64,000 nt of DNA from Blastocatellia bacterium (GCA_016705245.1 JADIYM010000021.1:45396-109395); one strand, 5' to 3'. Shown: positions 1-9,862, counted from the stretch's first letter. Numbers and translations are program-made. The notes: generated by a model from the letters alone, not told the origin.

Positions 1-21
1 TTTTGCGGGAGGTGGCAGAAT

Positions 22-170
22 CGCGCCCCGTTTGGCCCAGAACCCGGAGCGCAGCGACGGGCCGACGACAGGCACAACTCGTGAGAGGGTCACGGAGCGG
101 GTGGGCCTCGACTCCGATCTTTTCCAGTCGGCCCGTCGCTGCGCTCCGGGTTCTGGGTCAAACGGGGCGC
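22..170. repeat. long inverted repeat, REP-like palindrome
   Basis: Two arms of about 44 bases (22-65 and 127-170) are near-perfect reverse complements. They contain the core CCGGAGCGCAGCGACGGGCC and its complement and enclose about 60 bases. A related sequence family occurs near 44.4-44.6 kb. The first 280 bases hold no convincing gene. A second, smaller inverted repeat lies at 180-235. Confidence 0.8.
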
Positions 171-179
171 AGGCGCACG

Positions 180-235
180 GGTCGTGAAAACGGAACGCAT
201 CGACGCGGGTCAACGATGGATCGTTTTCACGACCT
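180..235. repeat. short inverted repeat upstream of the BNR gene
   Basis: GGTCGTGAAAACG near 180-193 is matched by CGTTTTCACGACC near 222-235. This 13-base hairpin lies about 45 bases before the BNR gene start. It could be a terminator for an upstream gene or a leader structure; nothing more specific is visible. Confidence 0.5.
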
Positions 236-280
236 GGTGTTCTGGACAGCACCGGCTGGTCACTGCATCATTCTCGGCGC

Positions 281-1564
281 ATGAAGATCTCAACATTTCC
301 TCGCACGTTGTCCAGCACCGCCATCATCGCCAGCCTGATGTTTCTCGTTTCGCCGGCGCTGCCGGTCGTCGCAGGTCCACCCGATCCACTGACGAACGTC
401 TCGAACGCCACTGGAATGTCATCCGAGCCCGCCGCCATCGCCGACGCGTCCGGTGCCATCCACGTAGCGTGGGCCGACAATCCCGGCTCTGACGACACGA
501 CGCGGCAGCAGGTCTTCTACGCCCGCTCGGCCGACGGCGGTTCGACCTTCGACTCCGCGACGCGCATCTCGGTCGGAGTCGACAATGACGTCCGTCCCCG
601 CGAGATCCGCATCGCCGTCGCCCCATCCGGAGTTGTCGTCGTCGCGTGGTGGGCCGTCGTCGACGAGGGCGCCGATCGCGATTTCCTGACGGCCTTCGTG
701 GCGCGGTCCACCAACGGCGGCGCCACCTTTACACCCGCCGTCGCCACGTCGCTGCGATTCAGGGACCGCATCACGGCTCCGAAGGAAGGCTACTCGAACA
801 CGACGAGCCTCGCCGTGGCGCTCGGCGACGGCGGCGAGACATTCCTGCTCGCGACCGTCCAGGACTACTTCCACGGTTTCAACGTCTACTTTGCGCGCTC
901 GTCCGACGGCCTCGCGTTCTCGGATCCTGAGCGAGTCTCCGACTACACTCTCACGATTCCGCGCGCCGGATCCTGCGGCCTCGCAGTGCTTCCGTCTGGC
1001 GAGATCGTCGGGTTCTGGTCCGAAGCGCTTGGCGACTTCGTCGACGAAGTGAAAACCATCTACCGCGTCTCGTCGACCGACGGTGGCCGCTCTTTCGGCA
1101 ATCCAGTCCGTGTCGCCAAGGCTCAGGGCGTCGTCGGCTCGGTCCTCTCGATGGACACCGGTCTCGCGATGCTCGCGCAGACCCAGCGCGGACCTCGATC
1201 GAAGGGCGTCATCAAGTTCTTTCGCTCGAGCGACGACGGCTCGAGCTTTCCGGCGCGCGCGAAGGTCGGTTCGTCTCCGGCTTACGTGCACGCGCACCAG
1301 AACAGTGTCGCGGCCAACGCAGCAGGGGTCGTTGCGATCGCCTGGCCCGCGAACTCGTCGAAGCCGGGACCGGCCGAAGGCATCTACGTCACCGTCTCGC
1401 GCGATGGTGGCCGGACCTTTGATACCGCGCAACTCGTGGTCGCCGGACTCTTCATCGATCCGCCGGCGGTCACGGTCGGTCCGGACGGCTCCGTCGGTGT
1501 CGTCTACGCATCGTCGGTCACGACCTTGACGGCGCAGGAAGTTCTCTTCCGCCGAGTCGAGTAA
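281..1564 (+). CDS. secreted BNR/Asp-box repeat protein (sialidase-like propeller)
   Basis: This 427-residue protein starts with a Sec signal peptide (about residues 1-31, hydrophobic SLMFLVSPALPVVAG). It then carries about six BNR/Asp-box motifs of the form S-x-D-G-G-x-x-F, for example SADGGSTF, STNGGATF, STDGGRSF and SRDGGRTF, spaced roughly every 55-65 residues. That is typical of six-bladed beta-propellers in the sialidase superfamily. I do not see the full set of sialidase catalytic residues (arginine triad with Tyr/Glu), so enzymatic sialidase activity is not supported; an exported propeller of unknown ligand is the safer call. There is no clear ribosome binding site before the ATG. Confidence 0.75.
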   Translation: MKISTFPRTLSSTAIIASLMFLVSPALPVVAGPPDPLTNVSNATGMSSEPAAIADASGAIHVAWADNPGSDDTTRQQVFYARSADGGSTFDSATRISVGVDNDVRPREIRIAVAPSGVVVVAWWAVVDEGADRDFLTAFVARSTNGGATFTPAVATSLRFRDRITAPKEGYSNTTSLAVALGDGGETFLLATVQDYFHGFNVYFARSSDGLAFSDPERVSDYTLTIPRAGSCGLAVLPSGEIVGFWSEALGDFVDEVKTIYRVSSTDGGRSFGNPVRVAKAQGVVGSVLSMDTGLAMLAQTQRGPRSKGVIKFFRSSDDGSSFPARAKVGSSPAYVHAHQNSVAANAAGVVAIAWPANSSKPGPAEGIYVTVSRDGGRTFDTAQLVVAGLFIDPPAVTVGPDGSVGVVYASSVTTLTAQEVLFRRVE

Positions 1565-1613
1565 CCGACGGCGAGAAACCCTCAAAAATCCCCGAAAAAC
1601 CCTGCATTTTCCG

Positions 1614-1642
1614 TTGGCTCCCGTGATGACGTGTGGTAGAGT
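1614..1642 (+). promoter_or_regulatory. putative sigma70-type promoter of the HU gene
   Basis: A -35-like TTGGCT (1614-1619) and a -10-like TAGAGT (1637-1642) are separated by 17 bases and lie about 60 bases before the HU start codon. Spacing is ideal; both hexamers deviate from consensus. Confidence 0.45.
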
Positions 1643-1700
1643 CGCGCGCGTTTGAACAAAGATTTTCGGTGTCCCAGGGCACCAAGGAGGAGTGAAGAAC

Positions 1701-2015
1701 GTGGCACAGGTGAAAACCGAGAAGGCGATGACGAAGTCCCAGATCGCGGCACACTTCGCTGAGAAGTTCTCTATCTCGCGCCGTCAGGCAGTGGAGATCT
1801 TCGACGAGATTGCGAACCTCGCGTATGCCGAGACAAAGAAGAAGGGCGAGTTCACGGTTCCCGGAATCGGAAAGCTCGTCAAGCAGGCCCGCAAGGCCCG
1901 CACCGGCCGCAACCCCGCCACTGGCGAGGCGATCAAGATTCCGGCCAAGACCGTGATCAAGTTCCGTGTGGCAAAGGCTGCGAAGGATTCGATCCTTCCC
2001 GTCAAGAAGAAGTAG
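1701..2015 (+). CDS. HU-family nucleoid DNA-binding protein
   Basis: This basic protein of about 104 residues belongs to the HU/IHF family. It has the helical dimerisation half (MTKSQIAAHFAEKFSISRRQ), the beta-arm with GRNPATGEAIKIPAK (family signature GxNPxTGexikIpA), and a Lys-rich C-terminus ending in VKKK. It should bind and bend DNA as a dimer in the nucleoid. An upstream in-frame GTG at 1692 is possible, but AAGGAGG ends at 1690, leaving no spacing. The GTG at 1701 sits 10 bases after the Shine-Dalgarno and is preferred. A perfect hairpin terminator follows directly. Confidence 0.9.
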   Translation: MAQVKTEKAMTKSQIAAHFAEKFSISRRQAVEIFDEIANLAYAETKKKGEFTVPGIGKLVKQARKARTGRNPATGEAIKIPAKTVIKFRVAKAAKDSILPVKKK

Positions 2016-2035
2016 TACGTCGCACGACAGGTACC

Positions 2036-2081
2036 GGCGGGTGAGCGCGATCGAAAGGTCGTCTCACCCGCCTTACTTTTT
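2036..2081. terminator. bidirectional intrinsic terminator between HU and the kinase
   Basis: A perfect 10-bp stem, GGCGGGTGAG (2036-2045) with CTCACCCGCC (2063-2072), is followed by a T-rich tail (2077-2081). It ends at the stop codon of the convergent kinase gene, so it probably terminates both transcripts. Confidence 0.8.
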
Positions 2082-5000
2082 GACGGCAAGTCCGGCTGCA
2101 GACTCAACCAGGTAGACGAGCTCGTCGATCTCGAACGGCTTCGACAGCGTGAAGTCGCCGATCTGCTCGATCGGAACGTCGCCAAGCGACGAAAGATCGG
2201 CGCCGGTCATGAGGACCGTGCGGATCTCGGGCCAGCGATTGCGGGCTTCCAGGGCAAGGTCGATACCGCTCATGTCCGGCATCGACAGGTCGGTGACGAG
2301 CACGGTCGCGGGCTGTACACCGAGCATCTCGAGCGCCGCCAGACCTCCGGTCGCGCATCGCACCGCGTGGCCGCGGTCCCTCAGCGCCTCGGCGACCATC
2401 TCGGCGACCGACGCGTCATCGTCGACGACGACCACGTCTGCCAGGTGCGCGGGTGGTCCGATGGCGTGGACGGTTCGAGCCATCTCATCGGCCACCGACC
2501 GCGTAGAAATCGCAGGCAGTGCAATCGAGAACCTGGTCCCGCGACCGAGCTCGGTGTCGAGCTCGATGCGACCGTCGTGCCTCGAGACGATTCCGTAGCT
2601 GACCGGCAGCCCGAGTCCGGTTCCCTTCACGCCCTTCGTCGTGAAGAACGGCTCGAACACGCGGCGCTGCACCTCGTCGGACATGCCGCTCCCGGTGTCG
2701 GCGACCTCGACGATCACGAACACGCCTTCGCGTCGCATCACAATCGACAAGTCGCCACCTTTCGGCATCGCGTCGAGCGCGTTGAATATGAGGTTGACGA
2801 AGACCTCCCGCAATTCCGAATCATTGCCGCGGACCGAGTAGTCGCCATCGTGGGCATCGAAGCGAACGTGGTACCGGACGCCGTGTGCATTCGAATCGCT
2901 TCGCCAGCGGGTCGACGTCATCTCGAGCGTATCTGCCACCAGCATGCGCAGGTCGATGGGATCGAACGATTCGTGCAGCCGTCGCCGTGCAAAGTTCTGG
3001 ATGCGGCGAACGGTGCTCGCGGCCTCGTGCGACACCTGTTCGATGATGTCGAGGTCGCGTACCAGCAGCGGTTCCGTCAGGCGTCGCTTGAGCAGCTGCG
3101 TGCGGCCGAGGATGACCGACAGGGCGTTGTTGAAGTTGTGCGCCACACCGGACGACAGCTGGCCGAGCGCGCGCAGCTTGTCGGCTTCGGCAGCTCGTTC
3201 GGCCGCGCGGCGATGGCCGGTGATGTCGCGACCGATCATGAGCACGCCCGCGAGCGCCGCATCGTCGAATACGGGTGTGAGGGTCACGAGAATCCAGGTC
3301 TCCGATCCATCCGACGTGGTGACTGCCGTCTCCGAAGAACCGCGGTTCACCTGCGAGCGCCCGATTGAGCTCCGCCTCGCCGGTCCCCTGAACTTCGGGT
3401 GCGAGGATGTCCACGAATCGCGGCGCTCCAGCGTCGACGCCGCCGAGTCCCGCGGCATCGATGAGCGCCTGATTGAGCCAAACGATCGAACCGTCGCCAT
3501 CGATCATCGCGATCTGGTCGGTTGCGCTCGAAACGAGCTGCGAGAGAATGACGGACTGTCGGCGGGCATCGGCCTCGGCGCGACGAATGTCCGAGACGTC
3601 GCGCAACACGGCGACCGCGCCCTTCGAATCGGCGATCGGATCGACAGTGAGCTGGACGAGGCGGCCGATGTTCTCGGGGACGAACTGCATGTGGAGCCGG
3701 GTGGCGCCTTCGATCGAACGATGAATCGGACACTCGCCACCGCCTGGAGGCGCGATGAGCTCGCAGCAGTCCTTCCCGAGCAGGTCCTTCCGCCGCATGC
3801 GCAGCATGTCGGCGACTGCGGCGTTCGCTCCGTAGACGCGCATGTTCGTGTCGACGAGCAGCACGCCGTCCGACATCGCGTCGAACGTGAGCTCCCATTC
3901 CCGCTTCGCCTGCGACACCTGCTTGAAGAGCTCGGCCTGCACGAACGCCGTTCCCATCTGCTCGGCGACGGTCTTGATGAACGCGAGTTCGTCGACGCTC
4001 CAGCGCCGCTCCTCCGAGCTGCAGACGAGCAGCACCGCATGCCAGTCTCCGAGCTGTACCACCGGCTGGTAGACGAGCGCTCGCGTGTTGTATCGCTCGT
4101 ACGAACACCGCGCCGCTTCGAGGATCGGTTCGGCGAAGACGTCCGACGCCGCAACGGCCTCGCCGCGCCACAATCGCTCAGACAGCTCGGGCATTGCCGA
4201 CAACGGAAAGACTCCGGTGAACACGTCGGACTTGTCGATCGAATAAGCGTGGACGAATCGCGCCACTTTCTCGTTCCAGTCGACCAGAGCGACGTAGGCG
4301 CGGTCGACGTGGAGCGCCGTGGCAAGTCCCTCGCACGGAATCTGCAGGATCTCGTCGAGATCCGTCGTGCGGTGCATTGCACTGATGATCGAGTTGATCA
4401 GCGCCTCGCGTCCCGCCTGATCTCGCATGCGCTCGTGCAGCTGCGCGCTCTTGACCGCGACGGCCGCCTGCTCGGCAAAACTCGTCAGGATCCTCTCGTC
4501 CGACGCCGAGAACGTCCCCGCGTCGGGACTCTCTACGTTGATGACGCCTATGACGACGCCGTCGATCAACAGCGGCACGACGAGCTCGGCCCGCGTCGTC
4601 GGAATCGCGACGCAGTAGTCCGCGTCGAGCGAGACATCGGAGACGTTTGCGAGCAAGCCCGTTCGGCAGACCCTCGCGATGATCCCGGGGCCCGTCACGC
4701 GATCCACACGTCCGGCCTCCTCCTGGTCGAAACCCCGCCAGGCTCGGAGCTCGAGGAGGTCAGATTCCGGTACGCGCAGGTGCACCGTCGAGATCGGGTG
4801 CCCAAAGTGCTCGTCGATCGCGTCGAGGATCTTCTCGAGCAGTCGGTCGAGGTCCGTCGAGTCGACGAGCAAGGTCGCCGCTTTGTAGAGCGCCTCGGCC
4901 TCGCGTGCGGTCTCGCGCAGCCGCGCCTGCAGGCGAGCGCTCGCGATGGCGGCGGCTGCCTGGTCGGCGAGCACTTCGAGTTGCTCGATGTCGAACAAGG

Positions 5001-5580
5001 TCGGGCGCTTTCGATCCTCGGGGTCATCGACGACGAGCGCGCCGAGCCGCTGATCGCCGGCCTCGACCGGTACGACGAGCGAGTCCGACTCGTGCCATTC
5101 GTCCTCGGTCCGCTCGCCGATCTCGAGCCGGAAGAAATATGGGCGCTCGGAGAGCCCTCCCTCGATCCGATGATCGAAGAAAAACGAGCGGCTGATCCGG
5201 AATCGCTCGTCGCGCCAATCGTCGCGACGCTCGACGCGCTCCGCGATCTCGACTACCGACGCAAACTCGCTCTCGGAGAGCCCCGCGGCTGCCACCGGGC
5301 GCACGCTCTGTCCGCCGCCCTCGTCAACCAGATTAAGGATCACGCGCTGCCAGCCGAGCAGGTCGCGCGCGATCGAGCAGATGCGGTCCAGGATGGTCTC
5401 GAGATCCGATTCCGCCCGGACCTCCTGGGTGAACCGCAGCAGCGAGATGAGTCGGTCCGAAAGCTCGCGACCCCGGTCGCTCACGGCAGGTCGATCAGAC
5501 GATGCGGCGTCGGCGACCGGCGCCGAGACGGACGAGTCCTTTCCCCTCTCATTGTTCGCTCTGTCAGCGAAATCGGACAT
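2073..5580 (-). CDS. hybrid sensor histidine kinase, GAF-GAF-GAF-PAS-PAS-HisKA-HATPase-REC (frame interrupted)
   Basis: This is a large soluble sensor kinase of about 1169 residues with no membrane segment. Reading N to C: three GAF domains (about 45-215, 225-385 and 390-560), two PAS domains (about 565-800), a HisKA domain with phospho-acceptor His in SSGVAHNFNNALSV, an HATPase_c domain (N box NLIFNALDAM; G boxes DTGSGMS and GTGLGLPVS), and a C-terminal receiver with DDD near its start, acceptor Asp in VLVTDLSMPDMSG and Lys in TLSKPFE. The frame changes once, near 3330-3360, in the second PAS domain; removing one T in the coding strand restores continuous PAS homology. The gene converges on HU and has no response-regulator gene beside it, so the fused receiver or a distant partner takes the phosphate. 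Confidence 0.85.
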
Positions 5581-5699
5581 TCTTTACAGGACAAATACGA
5601 CGGAGTGTTGGCCGGGGGCCCCGTTCACACAACCACGCGTCGGGGCCCGATCAGTATAGGCTTGAAGTACCCTCGTGTAAACGAGGCAAAACTCCCCAC

Positions 5700-6725
5700 T
5701 TATGGCGACGTCGGCTCGTCGTCGTCGTAGGCGCTCGACCGGCCAAGAGTTCGGGGAGCTTCGTTTTCGATCGGATCGCTTTCGTCGATCGCAGTTTTAG
5801 ATGAAGGGCCAAGCGTATGAGGCGCGTCAAGCTCGGCAATCTCGGGGTCTGACGACGCGACACTTGGACTGGAGGGCACTCCGGTCGGTGGTGCGGTCGG
5901 CGCATTCACGACTACGGATTCGGGCGGGCTCGACGGCACCTGATCAGGCCGCAGCTGAGCGCGATACTGCGAAAGGAGGTCGTCGACTGCGGCCTGCTTT
6001 TCACGGGCCCGCATCTCGGCGTCGGCCTCGCGTGCGCGAATCTCGGCTTCGCTGACCACGGGGATCTTCGATCGCATGCGATCCATCACGTGCGCCGGGT
6101 CGTCCTCGGTGAACGGCATGTCGAGTCCGGCAATCGACTCGGCCATCGACGCAAGTCGGTCCATGTCGCGAAGCCGGTCCATGTCGCGGCGAGTCGGCCG
6201 GTTCGGGAGTGGCGGCGTTGACGTGAGCTTAGGAATCGTCGGGGGCGGCGGCGATGCCGGAGTCGACGGCGACTGAGGCACGGCGGACGACTGACTCCTC
6301 ACGGGGGGAGTCGTCACTGGCTTCGGCTCGGCCACCGGCGCCGCTGCCAGCACCGGCGCTGTCTCGATGCCGACCGACGGCAGCATTGCGACTATGACGA
6401 AGGCGTTGCCGTCGGGATCCTGGCAGCTCAGCGTGGCGATTCCGTCGCGCTTCGATTCCGATAGCACAACGGCGCCCCCCGCGATCGCTGCCGCCCGTAC
6501 GGCGGAGGGGTCGGCTCCGTTCGGTACCCGGAATCCGAATACGGCGCCTCCGTCTTCGGACGCTTCTCCGAGGCTGGGTTTGATGGCCAGCGTGACGCCT
6601 GAGCCGGCGAGCACGACGCCCGGGCCGGTCGTGCGCGCGAGACCGACGAGACGTTCATAGAAGGTAGCGAGTCGCTCCGGAGCATCGCTCCGCAGTTCGA
6701 TGTAGACACCGTCGGTCGCAATCAT
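5700..6725 (-). CDS. VOC/glyoxalase-like domain protein with low-complexity tail
   Basis: Residues 1-115 resemble a vicinal-oxygen-chelate (glyoxalase/bleomycin resistance) domain: IELRSDAPERLATFYERLVG at the N-terminus and the ending SCQDPDGNAFVIVAM. The rest of the 341 residues is unlike the family. It is a Pro/Ala/Val-rich stretch, a charged helical part with the near-duplicate MDRLRDMDRL and many Arg/Glu residues, and an acidic tail holding two similar motifs, APHTLGPSS and APRTLGRSS. The long extension suggests a scaffold or partner-binding role rather than a simple enzyme. The substrate is unknown. The start ATG has AAAGGAGTT a few bases upstream. Confidence 0.65.
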   Translation of the reverse strand: MIATDGVYIELRSDAPERLATFYERLVGLARTTGPGVVLAGSGVTLAIKPSLGEASEDGGAVFGFRVPNGADPSAVRAAAIAGGAVVLSESKRDGIATLSCQDPDGNAFVIVAMLPSVGIETAPVLAAAPVAEPKPVTTPPVRSQSSAVPQSPSTPASPPPPTIPKLTSTPPLPNRPTRRDMDRLRDMDRLASMAESIAGLDMPFTEDDPAHVMDRMRSKIPVVSEAEIRAREADAEMRAREKQAAVDDLLSQYRAQLRPDQVPSSPPESVVVNAPTAPPTGVPSSPSVASSDPEIAELDAPHTLGPSSKTAIDESDPIENEAPRTLGRSSAYDDDEPTSP

Positions 6726-6848
6726 GGCCGAACTCCTTTCTCTGCACGAGGCTAGCGGCTTTTCCTCATCCGGACAAGCCGCCCATCCTTGCCGCCCTCG
6801 AATTGCCGGTGCTATAGATGTCGTTCACTTTTCGCCACAAGGAGCGAT

Positions 6849-7277
6849 ATGTCAGACCTGATCGGCAGGATCATGAAGGAAGTGAAAGTCGAGCGCGACG
6901 CCGCCGAGCAGGGCGCTGGAGCGATCTTCAGCGTCATCAAGGAGCGCGTTGGGTTGCGCACATTCCAGATGCTGCGCGTCCCGTTCCCCGATGCCGAGGT
7001 CTGGATCGACCGGCACAGCGGTATCGAGGGCTACGGCGCTGGCGACTACTTTTCGAAGGACCACGAGTTGTCCGGGCCGGCTGTGGACATGATCGAGCGC
7101 GCGACGTCCTCGGGCGTTCCTCTCGATGCGGCACAGCGAATGTTCACGATCATCTACGACGCCATTCAGAACGAAGCCATCGAACCGGTCGCGGCGAAGG
7201 TCGCCGATCGCGTGCCGAGCCCGGCGACGATGACGTCTCCGGTCAAGAAGAACACCGGACCATTCTGGTACAAATAG
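6849..7277 (+). CDS. conserved-looking protein of unknown function, 142 aa
   Basis: I do not recognise this family. The ATG at 6849 follows AAGGAGCG with good spacing; an in-frame ATG 60 bases upstream lacks such a site. The protein is soluble and mixed alpha/beta. It begins with a charged helix (IGRIMKEVKVERDAAEQGAG) and ends in PVKKNTGPFWYK. It is followed after 18 bases by a second small gene with its own GGAGG, so the two are probably co-transcribed. Confidence 0.7.
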   Translation: MSDLIGRIMKEVKVERDAAEQGAGAIFSVIKERVGLRTFQMLRVPFPDAEVWIDRHSGIEGYGAGDYFSKDHELSGPAVDMIERATSSGVPLDAAQRMFTIIYDAIQNEAIEPVAAKVADRVPSPATMTSPVKKNTGPFWYK

Positions 7278-7295
7278 TCAGTCTGGAGGTCACAC

Positions 7296-7616
7296 GTGAC
7301 GCAGGGGAACCAACCACGCCGCAGCGGTCCGCCGATCTTCAGTGCCGGTGACGATATCGCATACGCGATGGGCAAGGGCATGCGGTACGGCAACGTCGTC
7401 CGAGTGATCGGAGCCGGTGATCAGGCCGCGGTCGAGATCCAGTTCGAGGACGGCGGCAAGGAGATCCACCGGGTGAAGGACCGCGCGCTCAGCCTGCTCC
7501 GTCGGGCGACGGGTCAGAGCGAGCGCGACGAGGAACTGGGTGATCGTCAGAAGGCGCGCGACTTCGGCATCAAGGAAGTCATGAAGAGCGACATCCGGCG
7601 GGGCAGTCACCGGTAG
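7296..7616 (+). CDS. small basic protein of unknown function, 106 aa
   Basis: The GTG start is preceded by GGAGG at 7284-7288. The first part, around IAYAMGKGMRYGNVVRVIG and VEIQFEDGGKEIHRV, reads like a small beta-barrel (SH3/CarD- or KOW-like). The rest is a charged helix ending in basic residues (SDIRRGSHR). This could be a nucleic-acid or protein-binding module, but no family is assigned. It is the second gene of a probable two-gene unit. Confidence 0.65.
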   Translation: MTQGNQPRRSGPPIFSAGDDIAYAMGKGMRYGNVVRVIGAGDQAAVEIQFEDGGKEIHRVKDRALSLLRRATGQSERDEELGDRQKARDFGIKEVMKSDIRRGSHR

Positions 7617-7792
7617 GGGGCGCTTCCGCTGAGAATGGGCTGCTCGTAGCGATGTCGGTGCCTGAGAGTCAGGTTCCGCGACCGGTCGTCGTCCCAAGAG
7701 GGGACACGCCGCGTGGTGCTCCTTCTTTGCCGCGAATTGCTTCCCGTAATCATGCGCGCCCGGTCGGTGCGTGGTAGCGGTTAGGTCGCCGG

Positions 7793-7870
7793 GGCTCGTT
7801 GCACTCGCCCCCGGCGACCCACGGCTTTATCGACCGCTCCGCGGTCGCCGCGAATCCATCGCTCCGCGGT
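7793..7870. repeat. partial copy of the REP-like element that flanks the RAYT remnant
   Basis: GGGGCTCGTTGCACTCGCCC, GACCCACGGCT and CGACCGCTCCGCGGTCG match, in the same order, the element at 45630-45749. The gap 7617-7969 holds no gene: apart from this copy it has short CTCTGTGCTCTCTG-type repeats near 7905-7945 that resemble the other hairpin families of the window. Confidence 0.7.
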
Positions 7871-7969
7871 CGCGGACAGTCACAGAAAATCCAGAGCCCG
7901 GATTGCTCTGTGCTCTCTGGGCCTCTGTGCTCTCTGTACGCCTACGGCAACCTCGCGTGCTTGGCCGTC

Positions 7970-8560
7970 CTAGAGCAGCAGCTTCACGGCCTCTTCGAAC
8001 GTCGATTCCGGCATGTAGCCCGTATGCTTGTCACGGATGACGCCGTTGCGATCGATGACGAAAGTCGTCGGGATTCCGGTGAACCCGCCGTACATCTCAG
8101 TCAGTTGCTGGTCGCCGAGCACGATCGTGTAGTTGATCCTGTACTCCTGCATGAACGGCTTGACCGGCGCCCAGCTGCGATCGAGTGAAACGCCGACCAC
8201 CTCGACGCCTTTCGCCTGGTAGTTGTTGTGGAGGTTCACGAATCCGGGGATCTCTTTCCGGCAAGGCGGGCACCACGTCGCCCAGAAGTCGAGCACGACG
8301 ACCTTGCCCTTGAAGTCCGAGAGTCTGACGGTCTTTCCACTCGAGTCCTTGAGCTCGAAGTCGAACGCCGGCTCGCCGACCGATCCTGGGACCGGAGCGG
8401 CAGCGACCTTCGCCGTCTTCGTGGGCTTTGCAGGCGCGGCGCCGGGAGCGATCGCGCCGTCAGCCACGGTCGGCGCAGCCTGACACCCGGCCGCGACAAC
8501 GGCGAGCGCGAGTCCGGAAGTGGCGAGCAGACGTCGAGTACAGGTCGGGAACAGGATCAT
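7970..8560 (-). CDS. TlpA/ResA-type thiol-disulfide oxidoreductase lipoprotein
   Basis: This 196-residue protein has a lipoprotein signal with lipobox VAAGC (Cys about residue 26), an Ala/Pro/Lys linker, and an AhpC-TSA/thioredoxin fold. The redox motif WCPPC lies in VLDFWATWCPPCRKEIPGF and the cis-Pro in TGIPTTFVIDRNG. Such proteins are anchored outside the cytoplasm and reduce or exchange disulfides, often for cytochrome c maturation. A ccsA/hemX-like gene lies in the window, but about 48 kb away, so a link is only inference. The gene stands alone between a repeat region and the convergent-side regulator. Confidence 0.9.
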   Translation of the reverse strand: MILFPTCTRRLLATSGLALAVVAAGCQAAPTVADGAIAPGAAPAKPTKTAKVAAAPVPGSVGEPAFDFELKDSSGKTVRLSDFKGKVVVLDFWATWCPPCRKEIPGFVNLHNNYQAKGVEVVGVSLDRSWAPVKPFMQEYRINYTIVLGDQQLTEMYGGFTGIPTTFVIDRNGVIRDKHTGYMPESTFEEAVKLLL

Positions 8561-8687
8561 CGAGTACCTCCAGGTTTCGACCTACCTATCGGCACGTCGA
8601 GTCAAAAACCGTAGCCTCGTTGGGCAAAAATCGTCAAGCTGGTTATCGGCGAACGAGAGTGGACAATCCTGTCCACTCTCCACGTTC

Positions 8688-9725
8688 TCACGACACCTGC
8701 TTCGTTCGCACGAGTCGGTCAAGCACCATCAGCACCACCGCCGAGCAATACGGCGACTCAGACATCAGCACTCCGAGCGGCAGCCCGCGATGCAGCAGCG
8801 ACCAGATGTTGAAAGCCGCGACGAGCGAGTCGTCGTCCTCCCACTCGAGGTCTCCGGGCGCCGGAGTGAACACGCGCTCCTGGTCGTCAAAACCTTCGCG
8901 TACGTTGTTCCACTCGTCCTGCAGCCGCATCGCCTCCATCAGCACGCTCATCACGTTCGCACTGATGCGCGGTCCCGCATCAGAATCGAGGTGCAGTCCA
9001 CCCTGAAACAGGAACGTCCCCTCAGGCGGCGGCTGGAAGAGCTGGTAGCAGGCTTGCTCCGCCGTCAGATGACCGAGCCGCGCCTGAACGATCCGTCCGT
9101 CGACGAAATCCAGTTCGGCGTGCACACGCCCGAGGTCGGTCCGTATCACGAGCGTTCCCGACGACTGCGAGTCGCCGAGCGTCTGCATGACCGTCGCGAG
9201 ATCGAAGAACCGCAGGTTCCCCGCAAGCTGTCGCTGCGTGTCCTGCCGGCGGCCCTTCTTCACCCACGACTCGAGACGACTCGCGAACACCCTCGCGAAG
9301 TAGAGCGCGAGGTCGGGCTCCTGACGGCACAGCTCGATGACGCCGGACCGTGTAATGACGAAGACCTCCGCCTCCTCCGGCACCCGGGCCATGGAGCTGC
9401 GCGGCGAGCCGGTGAAGAGCACCATTTCTCCGATCGCGTCGCCCTCGCCGATGTAGGCGACGACCTTGTCGCCTCCCGTATCGGGGTCGACGCGGCAGAT
9501 TTCGATGACGCCGGTCTTGACGACGAACATCTCCTCCGTCTGATCGCCCGGGCGGAACAGGACGTCGCCGTTCGCGTACCGGCGCAGCGACCCTGACGCG
9601 AGGATCTTCGCAAGGACCGGCACCGGGAGAGGAGAGAACAGCGTCGCCGCCGCCAGGAACGAAGGATCGGAGGTGACAGTATTCGAATTCATGAAGGAAT
9701 GGCCGAGAGCGACGCCAAACCGCAT
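8688..9725 (-). CDS. cyclic-nucleotide-binding domain plus DUF4388 regulator
   Basis: This protein has about 345 residues. An N-terminal cNMP-binding (Crp-like) domain includes GDVLFRPGDQTEEMFVV and the phosphate-cassette-like GEGDAIGEMVLFTGSPRSSM. A DUF4388/PATAN-type module follows (GNLRFFDLATVMQTLGDSQS, then TLVIRTDLGRVHAELDFVDG). A third, winged-helix-like alpha-helical part ends in LDRLVRTKQVS. There is no typical Crp HTH, so it probably signals through protein contacts rather than as a transcription factor. The ATG at 9725 has GAGGA 8 bases upstream and is preferred over the ATG at 9692, which lacks a ribosome binding site. Confidence 0.75.
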   Translation of the reverse strand: MRFGVALGHSFMNSNTVTSDPSFLAAATLFSPLPVPVLAKILASGSLRRYANGDVLFRPGDQTEEMFVVKTGVIEICRVDPDTGGDKVVAYIGEGDAIGEMVLFTGSPRSSMARVPEEAEVFVITRSGVIELCRQEPDLALYFARVFASRLESWVKKGRRQDTQRQLAGNLRFFDLATVMQTLGDSQSSGTLVIRTDLGRVHAELDFVDGRIVQARLGHLTAEQACYQLFQPPPEGTFLFQGGLHLDSDAGPRISANVMSVLMEAMRLQDEWNNVREGFDDQERVFTPAPGDLEWEDDDSLVAAFNIWSLLHRGLPLGVLMSESPYCSAVVLMVLDRLVRTKQVS

Positions 9726-9832
9726 CCGTTCTGTCCTCAGCGGTTTGGGTGTGGTTCCGGCAGCATCATACCGAACAGGTCGCCGGCACAAAAGCCCGTA
9801 GTCGATCGGCGCGCTGACGCTCGGAGATCCTA

Positions 9833-9862
9833 TTGCCCGACCTTCCGACCTTTGTTTATGAT
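9833..9862 (+). promoter_or_regulatory. putative promoter of the ferredoxin gene
   Basis: TTGCCC (9833-9838), 18 bases, then TATGAT (9857-9862). The -10 is close to consensus. The predicted leader to the ATG at 9981 is about 110 bases. Confidence 0.5.

Noticed and set aside
281..1564. True sialidase (neuraminidase)
   Set aside because: Asp-box repeats are present, but the Arg triad and catalytic Tyr/Glu/Asp set could not be located, so only a propeller fold is claimed.
268..1585. Several long open frames antisense to the BNR gene and similar antisense frames elsewhere (for example 419-1585 minus)
   Set aside because: GC-rich coding DNA leaves antisense frames open; these translate to Arg/Asp-rich sequence without motifs, while the annotated strand has signal peptides and domains.
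2944..5730. A 928-codon + strand open frame antisense to the hybrid kinase
   Set aside because: It is the mirror of the GAF/PAS coding region, Arg/Asp-rich, without any domain; the minus strand encodes a complete kinase architecture.
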